Shown: one piece after another, positions 35,418-43,645 of the stretch
Numbering within the stretch: position 1 is the stretch's first letter
Layout of the letters: each line of letters starts with the position of its first letter
DNA from: CAWAYH01 sp963786195
GTDB taxonomy: Bacteria > Acidobacteriota > Vicinamibacteria > Vicinamibacterales > 2-12-FULL-66-21
Assembly (NCBI GenBank): GCA_963786195.1
Contig: CAWAYH010000001.1
Location: forward strand, 62,001-126,000
Length of the DNA: 64,000 bases
Direction: 5' to 3'
Position numbers and translations under genes: made by a program
Notes under the pieces: generated by a model
Databases searched by the model: none
What the model saw: only the letters and a program-made list of their open reading frames with translations
What the model was told of the DNA's origin: nothing

Positions 35418-36418
35418 ACATCCTGATCGTCAGGCTCGGGTCGCTCGGCGACGTCGTCCATGCGATTCCGGCCGCTGCGGCGTTGAGGGCCGCGATGCCG
35501 GACGCGCGCATCGACTGGCTCGTCGACGTGAGGCATCGCGAGATCGTGGATCTCGTGACCGTCGTCGATCGGGTCGTGCCGCTCGAAGGCCGGGGCGTTG
35601 CGGCGTGGACCGACGCGGTCCGGCGCGCCCGGCAGGTTGCGTACGACATCGCGTTCGATTTTCAGGGGCTGATGAAGTCCGCCGTGCTCGCGCGGGCGTC
35701 CGGCGCCGCGCGCGTCGCCGGGTTTTCGATCTGGCATCTCCGCGAGAAGAGCGCCAGGCCGTTCTATTCCGAAACCGATCGAGACGGCCAGCCGGAGCCG
35801 CACGTCATCTTCAAGAACCTGGGGCTGCTGCGCGTCGCCGGCATCGAAACGACCCGCGTCGAGTTTCCGCTGGCACGGGTCGAGACGAGCGTCGTGACGG
35901 ACGTACGGCGGACGATCGGCTCCGGCGAATTCGTGCTGATCAATCCTGGCGCCGCGTGGCCGAACAAACGCTGGCCGCCGGACCGCTATGGGGAAGTCGC
36001 GGCGTTTCTGCGCGAAGTCCGGGGACTCCATTCGGTCGTCCTGTGGGGCCCCGGCGAGGAGTCCCTGGCGCAGGCCGTGGCGAACAGCTCGTCAGGCGCC
36101 GCGGTCCCGGCGCCGCCCAGCCAGATCGCCGATCTGCTCGAGCTCGCGCGCAGCGCCGCGCTGATTGTCTCCGGCGATACGGGCCCGCTGCATCTTGCCG
36201 CGGCCGTGGGCACGCCGGTCGTCGCCATCTTCGGTCCCACCGATCCCCAGCGGAATGGCCCCTGGTCTCCCGCGGACGTCGTCGTCTCCCGCTACGGCGA
36301 GTGTGCCTGCCATATCGATCGTCGATGCCGAAACAGCACGTGGTGCCTGGACGACGTGCGCGTGCCGGAGGTGACGGCGGCGATCCAGCAGCGTCTGGCA
36401 ACTCGGGAAGCCACGTGA
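35414..36418 (+). CDS. waaC: Lipopolysaccharide heptosyltransferase (GT9, WaaC-like)
   Basis: 334 residues of GT-B fold. MNILIVRLGSLGDVVHAIPA is the canonical N-terminus with the catalytic-Asp region. Also seen are DFQGLMKSAVLA, INPGAAWPNKRWPPDRYGEVA and the ADP-heptose-binding IVSGDTGPLHLAAAVGTPVVAIFGPTDPQRNGPW. CHIDRRCRN near the C-terminus gives two of several Cys. It transfers heptose to KDO on the cytoplasmic face. Start and stop overlap both neighbours (ATGA, TGATG), consistent with an LPS-core operon. Heptosyltransferase I rather than II is inferred from gene context. Confidence 0.9.
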   Translation: MNILIVRLGSLGDVVHAIPAAAALRAAMPDARIDWLVDVRHREIVDLVTVVDRVVPLEGRGVAAWTDAVRRARQVAYDIAFDFQGLMKSAVLARASGAARVAGFSIWHLREKSARPFYSETDRDGQPEPHVIFKNLGLLRVAGIETTRVEFPLARVETSVVTDVRRTIGSGEFVLINPGAAWPNKRWPPDRYGEVAAFLREVRGLHSVVLWGPGEESLAQAVANSSSGAAVPAPPSQIADLLELARSAALIVSGDTGPLHLAAAVGTPVVAIFGPTDPQRNGPWSPADVVVSRYGECACHIDRRCRNSTWCLDDVRVPEVTAAIQQRLATREAT

Positions 36419-36930
36419 TGGCCTCGTCCGATCTGACGAACGCCCTCGCGCGCTATCGCGTGCGGTTGGGAGCGGTCGTGGCGGCTCTTGGGTTCTGGCT
36501 GGCCGTCCCTACGCCGCGCAGCCTGACCGCCGGCGCCGTCGTCGCGATCTGCGGCGAGGCGCTCAGGATGTGGGCAGCCGGACATCTTGAGAAGGGACGC
36601 GAGGTGACGATGTCAGGTCCCTACCGCGTCACGCGTCATCCGCTGTACGTCGGATCGACGCTCATCGGCGTGGGGTTCGCGATTGCGTCCGCAAGCGCGC
36701 TCGTGGCGACTCTTGTGGCCGTCTACCTCGCGCTCACGGTGACGTCCGCGGTTCGCAGCGAAGAGACGCATCTGACGGAGAAATTCGGCGCCGAGTATCC
36801 GGCGTATCGCGAAGGCCGCACGCCCGAGGTCGATCGCCGGTTCACATTCGGCCGGGCGTGGCGCAACCGCGACCGCGCGATGGCCGGCCTGCTGATCGGG
36901 CTGGCGGTGCTGGCGTGGAAGGCGCTGTAG
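36418..36930 (+). CDS. Isoprenylcysteine carboxyl methyltransferase (ICMT)-family membrane protein
   Basis: 170 residues. The ATG overlaps the waaC stop. Three or four helices (LGAVVAALGFWLAVPTP, AGAVVAICGEALRMWAAG, TLIGVGFAIASASALVATLVAVYLAL) surround the signature GPYRVTRHPLYVGSTLIGVG and the EETHLTEKFGAEYPAYREGRTPEV region that binds SAM in ICMT/PEMT proteins. The bacterial substrate is unknown. Position suggests envelope lipid or LPS-core modification. Confidence 0.85.
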   Translation: MASSDLTNALARYRVRLGAVVAALGFWLAVPTPRSLTAGAVVAICGEALRMWAAGHLEKGREVTMSGPYRVTRHPLYVGSTLIGVGFAIASASALVATLVAVYLALTVTSAVRSEETHLTEKFGAEYPAYREGRTPEVDRRFTFGRAWRNRDRAMAGLLIGLAVLAWKAL

Positions 36931-36938
36931 TTCGTGCG

Positions 36939-37115
36939 TTACCGGATCGGGGAGAACACCCATCGCGTCAGCGCACGCGCGATCAGCAGCGCGCCGCCCA
37001 GCACCGCAAACGCGAGGATCCCCGCGAGCGCCAGGTTCCACAGCGCCGATCGGTTGCTGGCGCGCGTCATGATGATGGACGCGATCACCGCAACCGTGCC
37101 CGCGACAGCCAGCAC
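36939..37115 (-). CDS. Possible small membrane protein (start uncertain)
   Basis: On the minus strand a frame ending in TAA at 36939 encodes two hydrophobic helices (LLIVLAVAGTVAVIASIIM and NLALAGILAFAVLGGALLIARAL) and a basic tail (RWVFSPIR). Coding character continues upstream to about 37160, but no ATG lies in frame. GTG 37115 is the only usual start found, and it would fall inside the first helix. Either the start has been lost to an error or translation begins at a rare codon. Confidence 0.35.
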   Translation of the reverse strand: MLAVAGTVAVIASIIMTRASNRSALWNLALAGILAFAVLGGALLIARALTRWVFSPIR

Positions 37116-37144
37116 AATCAGCAGGGCGATCGGGCTCTCCTGGT

Positions 37145-37174
37145 TTGCATTCGCCGAAGTATAGGCTCTATAAT
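37145..37174 (+). promoter_or_regulatory. Promoter for the tRNA-Val/tRNA-Asp pair
   Basis: TTGCAT (37145-37150), an 18-bp spacer and a perfect TATAAT (37169-37174). tRNA-Val begins 36 bp downstream. This is the best sigma-70 match seen next to a gene in the window, as expected for stable RNA. Confidence 0.65.
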
Positions 37175-37209
37175 CAATCTCTTTGGGTGGCCGCAGGTGG
37201 GCCAGGAGA

Positions 37210-37281
37210 GGGCGGTTAGCTCAGTGGTAGAGCACCGGCTTTACACGCCGGCTGCCACAGGTTCGAATCCTGTACCGCCCA
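37210..37281 (+). tRNA. tRNA-Val (TAC)
   Basis: Acceptor stem GGGCGGT pairs with ACCGCCC. D arm GCTCAGTGGTAGAGC, anticodon stem CCGGC/GCCGG with loop TTTACAC (anticodon TAC) and T arm ACAGGTTCGAATCCTGT are all present. Discriminator A at 37281; CCA is not encoded. Confidence 0.95.
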
Positions 37282-37391
37282 CTCAGGATCGAATTGCAGT
37301 TTGCGATCTGCAGTCGGGGCTGAAGTGATTCGCGATTCTGACCGACCGCGATGCAATCGGACAACGCGATCGCGTCGATCGCGCATACGCA

Positions 37392-37470
<79 letters not shown>

Positions 37471-37502
37471 TAAGTCACACTAGATCATTGGAGATAGCGG
37501 AA

Positions 37503-38616
37503 TCACGATCCGCCGTCTCCACAATGTCTCCACGATTTCCGTGGATCCGGTCGATCCAGCAGCCGGATCGCCCCTTCGAGCGCCGCCGGACTGAGGTGCA
37601 TGTACCGCTGCGTCGTGATCAGATCCTTGTGTCCGGCCAGCTCCTGAATCGCCCGTGCCGGCGCCCCCCGCATCGCCAGATGCGAGCAGAACGTATGCCG
37701 CAGCCGATGGACGCCGTTCTCGGTGAGCCGCGCCCGCCGCGCCGCCCGTTCCACGTGATGCTTCACGACATCCGCGGAGAGCGCTGCGCCATCGCCGACA
37801 CAACACGCGCGCCGACCGCAGATGCCGATGGTCGCGAAGAGCGGTCGCGAGCCGAATCGTCATCGGCACGTAGCGGAGGCGCCCGCCTTTCGGTGCCGTG
37901 ACGTGGCCCTTCCACTCGGATCGCTGGACGCAGAGTCTGCCGTTTCGCCGAGATCCACGTCGCGCCACTCCAGCGCCATCATTTCGCCGCATCGCAGTCC
38001 GGCCTCGCCGCCGAGCAGCACGATCAGGTACGCGTTGGGATCGGCCTGCCGCAGCGTCCACCAGTCGTTCGTACTCGTCGAAGTCGTAGAACCCCATGGA
38101 CGGCTTCGGAATCGGGAGCAGCTTCACGGCGCACGGCATGCGCTCGATGACGTCCCATTCCACGGCCTTCTTCAACAGCATGTTCAACACCGTCAGCACG
38201 TTGTTGACGGTCTTCGGCGCACGGTCGCGCAAGCCGGTGCTTGAGCCGCTGCACGTCCTCGGTGGTGATCGCGTCCAGCCGCTTCGTCCCGAGCCACGGC
38301 ACCAGGTGGACGTTGAGGATCGTTTCCTTCGCGGCGATGCCACTCGGCTTCTGCCGGTTCGCCCGGGCATGCCCGTCGAGGAATCGTGGCGCGAACTCTG
38401 CCAGCGTGGGCACCTCCTTCTGGGATGTGGGCTGGGCCGCGGACGTGTGAGCTCATGGAACCACTCACGCTCGCGATCCTCGCCCCATCGTTGAGCCGCC
38501 GACTTCGAGGCGACCGGAGCCCGCTCCGTTCCCGATGTCGCGACCCGTCTGGCAGACCGGAGGGTGATGTCCACCTCCCAGCCGCCCCGTCGATACGGTC
38601 TGACTGTTACGCTCAT
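37503..38616 (-). CDS. int: Tyrosine site-specific integrase, multiply frameshifted
   Basis: Reconstructed across frames. The N-terminus is MSVTVRPYRRGGWEVDITL. The core-binding SAM-like domain is PTLAEFAPRFLDGHARANRQ, WLGTKRLDAITTEDVQRLK and KTVNNVLTVLNMLLKKAVEW. The catalytic domain contains HRLRHTFCSHLAMRG (H-x-x-R) and LAGHKDLITTQRYMHLSP (final His/Lys and the nucleophilic Tyr), ending at 37503. At least four frame changes occur between 38430 and 37760. Intact, it would integrate the element into tRNA-Asp. It reads toward attL, as usual for such islands. Confidence 0.85.
37512..37532. repeat. GTCTCCA-pair repeat near the left end (candidate arm site)
   Basis: A 21-bp segment containing two GTCTCCA heptamers 11 bp apart. 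It matches 47605-47625 at 20 of 21 positions. It lies 41 bp inside attL at the 3' end of int. The pairing at both ends of the element suggests integrase arm-type binding sites. Confidence 0.55.
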
Positions 38617-38620
38617 CGCC

Positions 38621-38806
38621 TTACTCCTTTGGCGATGGCGCGCGCTTCTGGTCCAGCCAGTCTAGCAAATCGTCGGCGCGAACGAGCACGCGTCGGCGGA
38701 CACGGATCACGCCGGGCAACTGGCGACGTTCGATCATCGCGTAGATCGCCCGCCGCGTCGTGCGCAGCAGATCGGCCGCCTCGTCGACCGTGAGCAGAAC
38801 GGGCAC
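38621..38806 (-). CDS. Excisionase-family helix-turn-helix protein
   Basis: 61 residues matching the MerR-like excisionase pattern LLTVDEAADLLRTTRRAIYAMIERRQLPGVIRVRRRVLVRADDLLDWLDQ. This is a winged helix that binds DNA and usually works with the integrase as a recombination directionality factor or repressor. It stops 4 bp before the int start, so the two are probably one transcript. Confidence 0.85.
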   Translation of the reverse strand: MPVLLTVDEAADLLRTTRRAIYAMIERRQLPGVIRVRRRVLVRADDLLDWLDQKRAPSPKE

Positions 38807-38885
38807 ATTCTGCGACGCGATTCGTGCGGATTATCGAGCCCGTGACCCGCCCGTGTGTGGTTCTCGACCCTGGTCAGCCGGGCCC

Positions 38886-39128
38886 TCATGATGTGGCCTC
38901 CGACTGCGTTTTCACCGTCACGTTCGTGCGACCGACTCTGCATCGGTCCTCAATGTGGAGCGCATGCCGCTCCAGCCATGCGTCGATCCATTCGGGCTTC
39001 AGCCGAATCGAACGCCGGCCACTGATGCGCGCGTGCCGCAGCTCCTTGCGCTCGCACGCCGTGTAGATGGTGTCCCGGCTCACGCCGGCGTACTCCGCGC
39101 CCTCTCCAACGTTCAACCAAGGCTTCAT
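38886..39128 (-). CDS. Second excisionase-like DNA-binding protein
   Basis: 80 residues from ATG 39128, with AGGAGGG six bases upstream. It shows the same fold as the previous gene: WLNVGEGAEYAGVSRDTIYTACERKELRHARISGRRSIRLKPEWIDAWLE. Two Xis-like genes in tandem before int suggest one directionality factor and one regulator. The 585 bp before it (to 39714) contain no gene I can support, only a palindrome. Confidence 0.8.
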   Translation of the reverse strand: MKPWLNVGEGAEYAGVSRDTIYTACERKELRHARISGRRSIRLKPEWIDAWLERHALHIEDRCRVGRTNVTVKTQSEATS

Positions 39129-39198
39129 CGCGCAACCCTCCTGACGCGTCTCCGCGCCACGCAACCGCGTCGAACCGTTTCGAGTGTGGGTGCGCTCT

Positions 39199-39225
39199 GG
39201 CGCGCCGACCTGAGGTCGGCGCGCC
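39199..39225. repeat. 27-bp palindrome inside the integrative element
   Basis: Arms GGCGCGCCGACCT and AGGTCGGCGCGCC around a single central G. It is non-coding, between the second xis-like gene and the toxin-antitoxin pair. It may be a regulator site, a terminator stem or an intergenic repeat. Confidence 0.65.
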
Positions 39226-39713
39226 GGGAACAGTGGCGCGAGATGCGGGCTGCTGTGGCCGGCATCGATGACCGGGACGCTGAGCGTCGCGGTTGTCGCA
39301 CGACGTTCGGTCGTGCGTGCCAGAACAATGGGTCACGCTGGCCGTGCTGTTCTCACGAATGGCCAGCCGATGGAGCCACGCTCCGGTGGAGCACCGCGCG
39401 GCGGCATGCCCTGAGGGCAGTGCCGCGTGCGGCTGCGAGTCTCTGATTTCGAAATGGCACTGAGTGCGATCTCGATTCAGAACCGTGCTGAAGTCAGGAA
39501 GTGGGCTGTCGGTCGTGGCCCTGAGAGCGGCGACCTTCAGCGCTCCGCGCGGGATGTTCCCTTCGCGGAGGGTGTGCGGTGAGCACAGGCGATGAGAACA
39601 GGCTAACGCCGCTTTTATTCGAGGTCAAGAGGCAAGATCGCGACCTGGGCATCCGTTTGGGGCTGGACGGTCGAGGCAGCTACACTACCTGTACATCCCG
39701 AACGAGGCATGCG

Positions 39714-39965
39714 ATGACCCACGTAGACGTCACCGTCCCCGATGGCTTGCTGGCGGCGCTGAAGAAGGCGCCGCACGAGGTGGCTGCGGAGCTCCGTCTC
39801 GCGGCGGCCATCCACTGGTACCAGCAGAGTGTGCTGTCGATGGAACGGGCGGCGGAAACCGCCGGCATGACGCGTGCGGAGTTCCTCGCGGAACTCGCGC
39901 GCCGGCGCGTCGATGTGTTCGCGGTGGACGACCAGGACCTCGCCCGAGAGCTGGGGGATGCCTGA
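39714..39965 (+). CDS. UPF0175-family antitoxin
   Basis: 83 residues from ATG 39714; the open frame extends to 39579 without support. LLAALKKAPHEVAAELRLAAAIHWYQQSVLSMERAAETAGMTRAEFLAELARRRVDVF fits UPF0175, a small helical DNA-binding family often found as the antitoxin of DUF3368/PIN toxins. It overlaps the next gene by 8 bp. TACACT at 39681-39686 may be part of its promoter. Confidence 0.85.
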   Translation: MTHVDVTVPDGLLAALKKAPHEVAAELRLAAAIHWYQQSVLSMERAAETAGMTRAEFLAELARRRVDVFAVDDQDLARELGDA

Positions 39966-40455
39966 CGCTCTCCTCGTCGTCAATGCCTCCCCGCTGATCT
40001 TCCTCGGCAATGCCGGCTATCTCGAACTCCTGCACACGCTCGGTGCCAGCCGGATCATCGTGCCAGAACCGGTGTTTGACGAGGTGATGTCCGGCGGCTA
40101 CACCGACCAGGCCGCGCAAGTGATTTCCGATGCCACATGGCTCGAGAAGCGGCCATCGCCTTCGATTCCCGAATCGGTCGCTTCGTGGGAGATCGGGAAG
40201 GGCGAGTCATCGGTGATCGCCATGGCTCTGCACGAGCCAGGCGCTCGCGTGGTCATTGACGATCTGAACGGCAGGAAGTGTGCGCTGGCGCACGAGCTCG
40301 ATGTCGTCGGGACGTTGGGTGTGGTCATCGCGGCGCACCGGCAGGGACGAATCGACGATCCGCGCGCAGTGTTGTTGGAACTGCGGACGGCGGGTATGTG
40401 GCTCTCCGACGCGGTGCTTGCACGGGTGCTACGCACCGCCGGAATCAAGCCGTAG
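39958..40455 (+). CDS. DUF3368 / PIN-like toxin
   Basis: 165 residues from ATG 39958. The N-terminal LLVVNASPLIFLGNAGYLELL is the DUF3368 signature, with Asn at the usual first PIN Asp position. VPEPVFDEV, IGKGESSVIAMALHE (acidic residue) and VVIDDLNGRKCALA (acidic pair) complete a PIN-type site. The family is predicted to be RNases neutralised by UPF0175 partners. The translational overlap with the antitoxin supports a functional pair stabilising the element. Confidence 0.87.
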   Translation: MPDALLVVNASPLIFLGNAGYLELLHTLGASRIIVPEPVFDEVMSGGYTDQAAQVISDATWLEKRPSPSIPESVASWEIGKGESSVIAMALHEPGARVVIDDLNGRKCALAHELDVVGTLGVVIAAHRQGRIDDPRAVLLELRTAGMWLSDAVLARVLRTAGIKP

Positions 40456-40877
40456 ATCGCGAGCCCCGCTCCTCCTGTCGCGGCAGTCATTCACCGGCCA
40501 TCACGTAATGGCCAAGACGTGATTCGCAGGCACCGTCAAGGCCCGCAGGCCGCGCGCACGCGCGGGCGGAGCGAAGCGACGAGCCTTGCACGGCGCCGAG
40601 CACAGATCGAACATCAATTGCGTGATGGCCAGCGCATCCAACGTGGCCATGATCATTGACACGTCGCGCGCTTCGAAGCGGGCAGCAACGAACGCCGCAT
40701 CCGGCTGCGTCATCGAGTACGGAACGAGTGCCGTTCGGGGCCAGGAATTGCCGCACGAGTGGGACCGAATTGTCCGGAAGATCTGCGTTCCGTTCCGCGC
40801 GCACATCTGGACCTGATTGGCGGCGATTCCGCGACCGACCACAGACGCTCAGACGACCGACACGTGACACCGACCGC

Positions 40878-40947
40878 CATGGCGTGAGCGACCCCTCCGG
40901 ACACGCGCGGGGCCATCAACGCGCGCACCGGGGTCGCTCACGCCATG
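40878..40947. repeat. Perfect 18-bp inverted repeat with a 34-bp spacer
   Basis: Arms CATGGCGTGAGCGACCCC (40878-40895) and GGGGTCGCTCACGCCATG (40930-40947) are exact reverse complements. The spacer is GC-rich with CGCGCG runs. It lies in the 724-bp stretch 40456-41178, which otherwise holds only a weak minus-strand frame (40501-40713). It could be a replication or mobilisation site, a terminator for the converging transcripts, or a transposon scar. Confidence 0.75.
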
Positions 40948-41178
40948 TCTCCTGCCCTGGTCGCGGCACCTGTGCTGCGCAGTGGGCGGCAAAGAACGCC
41001 GCCCATTGTGCTGGGTCGCGCCCTCATGGTGGAACTTGCGGCCAGAGAATGGGTTCGGCGGTGCTGGCGGGGGTGCCGTCGCTCACCACGTTGATGCCCG
41101 GGGGATCTTCTCGGACGCGCTCGGGGGGACAACCTCGATTTCCGAGGTCGTCCCCCAGGTCGTCCTCTGCTGTTGGTG

Positions 41179-42217
41179 TCAGGCGACGTCAACCAGGGGG
41201 GAGAGATGCGAGGTACTGCGCGAGAGCTCGACGCACTCGACCCGTCCGTGCTCGCGGTCGATGGCGTCCGCCACGATCGTCGAGCCGGCCATCCACAGCG
41301 TGTTCCTGGGATCGCTCCAGCCACTGTTGGTAGAGCGCTCGATACCGCGGCGTGCGGAAAGCGCTGGAGGCCTTGAGATAGCGGGCATCAGCAGGCGCGG
41401 CGCCCGGTTCGGCGAGCCGCTTCCGTTCGGGGAACAGCCACTCCAACGTCTCCACGACCGACGGGTGCAAGGGTGTCGCGAGCTGCTCCCGGGCGGCGTG
41501 CAGGTAGGCCAGTCTGGCCTTCACGAGCTTACGCGGAAGCAGCAGCCGGACTGTCCATCGGAACAGCACGCGGAGCAGCGGCACGTGCCGCAGCAGGAAC
41601 AGTCGGAAGTCCATCGGCGAGGGACGCGTCACGAGGTAGACGAAGACGTGGCTGTCTGCGTGCGGCTGCATCCCGATCGGCAGCTTGTCGGGGAAGTAGC
41701 GCACCGTCTTCTCGGGGCCATCACCGAACAGCAGGTGCGGGTAGTCTCGAAGCTCCAGACGATCGCCGAGGTGCCGGATGAAGTGACGACGCTTGTCCAT
41801 CGAGGGGCCGAGCCAGGTGAACTCGGGATCATCGAGCACGGCATCGAGGAGCATGACGCGCTCGATCATGCGTCCCTGAGCGGTGGGCTTCCGGAAGCGG
41901 TTGTCGGGCTCGCCGATGGCCGCCCAGAGCGGCTTGTAGTGGACGTGAAACATCCGCCCGCGATGGAGCTTGCCGGTGCTAATCGGCGTCGCGAATCGAC
42001 GCTCGACCAGCGTCTTGAGGAAGTCCGTGCTCTTCTGCCCGTGGACGATGCCGGCGAAGCTGCAGTACTGGCGCTCGACGAAGACGCCGGAGTGCAGGAG
42101 CACGTGCAACAGGAACCGCGCCTGACGTTCGGTGAAGCCGAACGCCGCGATGGCTTCCATCCGCTGGGCATTGGCCAGGTCGATGGTCCAGCGGTCGGGT
42201 TCGGGCGGCAGCATCAT
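41179..42217 (-). CDS. Uncharacterised mobile-element protein B, frameshifted near its end
   Basis: About 345 residues. It starts MMLPPEPDRWTIDLANAQRM, with GFTERQARFLLHVLLHSGVFVERQYCSFAGI, a winged-helix-like DNA-binding pattern. A long alpha/beta middle follows (MLLDAVLDDPEFTWLG, KTVRYFPDKLPIGMQP). Near 41315 the frame changes, and the natural end (SDPRNTLWMAGSTIVADAIDREHGRVECVEL) runs to 41179. The start overlaps the stop of the upstream partner (ATGA). I recall similar pairs in other integrative elements but cannot name a function; plasmid-type replication or regulation is a guess. Confidence 0.6.
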
Positions 42218-43254
42218 CGGATCAACTCCTCCGCGATTCGCGGGTGCGCGGTCCGGCGTCCGCCGCCGCGACCGCCGACCGAGCCTCCGATCGAGAGATA
42301 GCAGGTGAATCCTGACTTGGCGGCGCCGCCGGCGTGGGCGCCGCGGTAGTGGCCGGTGACGACCTCGAGATCCTCATGCCGCGAGCGGCCGTCTCGGTCC
42401 TCGTCACTCGATGCGGGCGTCCGGGAACCGGACGTGCCCATCGTCGTACGGCAGCTCGTGTTCCCGCGCCCACCGTGCAATCTCTTCGGGCTCACGGTCC
42501 GGCCGGCCGTCGCAGTCCTTCTTGCCTCGATTGCGCTCGTGCAGGAACCGCTGATAGTCACGCTTGAGCTCGTAGTCGAGGACGACCCGGCGGACCCGGC
42601 CGCCTCCATCCCGCAATCGCTCCTCGGCGCGCTGGTAGGCGCGATAGACCTTGGTGTCGTGCGTCAGCTCGCGGGGCTTCCTGAGCCGGCGTAGAAGGTC
42701 TGCCGGGGCTCGTGGGTGCGGTCGTGACGCTCGTACCGGTTGGCCTCGAGCAGGTCACGTCCGTGGTCTGTCAGCGTCACGGCGCGATCGTCCGAGCTGA
42801 GCGGCGAGGTGCGAATCAGCCCTTCATTCTCCAAATGTTTGAGGGTTCGTCGGGAGCTCTTCGCGTCGTCTCGGAGGTCGTGGAGATCGGTTTCGGCAAC
42901 GACGCGGAACGCGCCGACGGTCGCTAGCGCGCGGCTTTCGGCGCCGTCGATCTCGTAGATGCGGTGGCGCTCGAGGACCGGGCGACGCTCGCGGCCGCGC
43001 GGCAGGTCGAGGTCCTTCGTGAACACGTCACGCGGGTGGTGTTCCTGATTCCGCTCGCGATCACTCGTGCTGCCGCGCCCACCGAGGTCGCGGTCCCAAA
43101 CGTCGTCACGATCGCGCCGGCTGTCCTGGGGATCATACCGGTCCCACACGTCTCGATCCTCTCGACTTCCTGCAGACCCCACGTCTCCGGCATCGCTCGC
43201 GAGCCGGCTCCACTTCGGGCGAGTATGGACAGCCGCGTGAACCGCTGCAACCAA
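42214..43254 (-). CDS. Uncharacterised mobile-element protein A (winged-helix/replication-relaxation-like), frameshifted
   Basis: The N-terminal part is rich in Arg/Asp (RYDPQDSRRDRDDVWDRDL). It is followed by DVFTKDLDLPRGRERRPV, then a winged helix (VGAFRVVAETDLHDLRDD, TLKHLENEGLIRTSPLS, AVTLTDHGRDLLEANRYERHD). Further on come RVRRVVLDYELKRDYQRFL and EDLEVVTGHYRGAHAGGAAKSGFTCY, a nuclease-like end. Frames change near 42670 and 42420. The first usable start is TTG 43254, but a GTG at 43149 is possible. It is coupled to protein B by ATGA. The middle resembles replication-relaxation proteins. Confidence 0.55.
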
Positions 43255-43328
43255 TCGTTGGTTTACGTCGGTCTTTGTAAGGTGCGGTCGGAAGACGCAG
43301 CGCCTGCTATCGCAGCCGATCCGGCGGA

Positions 43329-43500
43329 TGGCATCTGATCGAAGTCAAGGAAGTCCTGCGGCTCTGACGCCAGGGCGTGCCGACGAAACGGCTCGCGGCG
43401 CAGCTGGGGCTCGATCCTAAGGCGGTCGGCCGGTATCTGTGGCCGCCGCGGGGCTGCAGGCGTGCGTGCCGAGAGGGCATCGACGACGGCGTTGAACACT
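43329..43500 (+). pseudogene. Remnant of an IS21-type transposase (IstA N-terminus)
   Basis: In frame: WHLIEVKEVLRL, TGA, RQGVPTKRLAAQLGLDPKAVGRYL. This is the N-terminal helix-turn-helix of IS21 IstA, with an in-frame stop where Trp is usual. The similarity ends after about 50 codons and no catalytic DDE region or istB follows. It sits between the mobile-element proteins and the ADOP cargo, so it may mark the route by which the cargo was acquired. Confidence 0.5.
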
Positions 43501-43645
43501 TGGAAAAGACTCAGCCCCTGGACTTCGGATCGCCGTCGCGCTGCGCCGTCCGCGCTGGTTCCACGGTGGTCGGTTGCACGGGAGCACGAGCGACTGTCGA
43601 TTCATTGCTCAAGCGAGTGACTCTCCGCCTCCGGCCAGTATTTTG

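Noticed and set aside
40501..40842. Minus-strand frame of 113 codons between the toxin and protein B
   Set aside because: Part of it reads plausibly (VAARFEARDVSMIMATLDALAITQ), but there is no ribosome site, no family and the upstream part is non-coding; kept out of the feature list.
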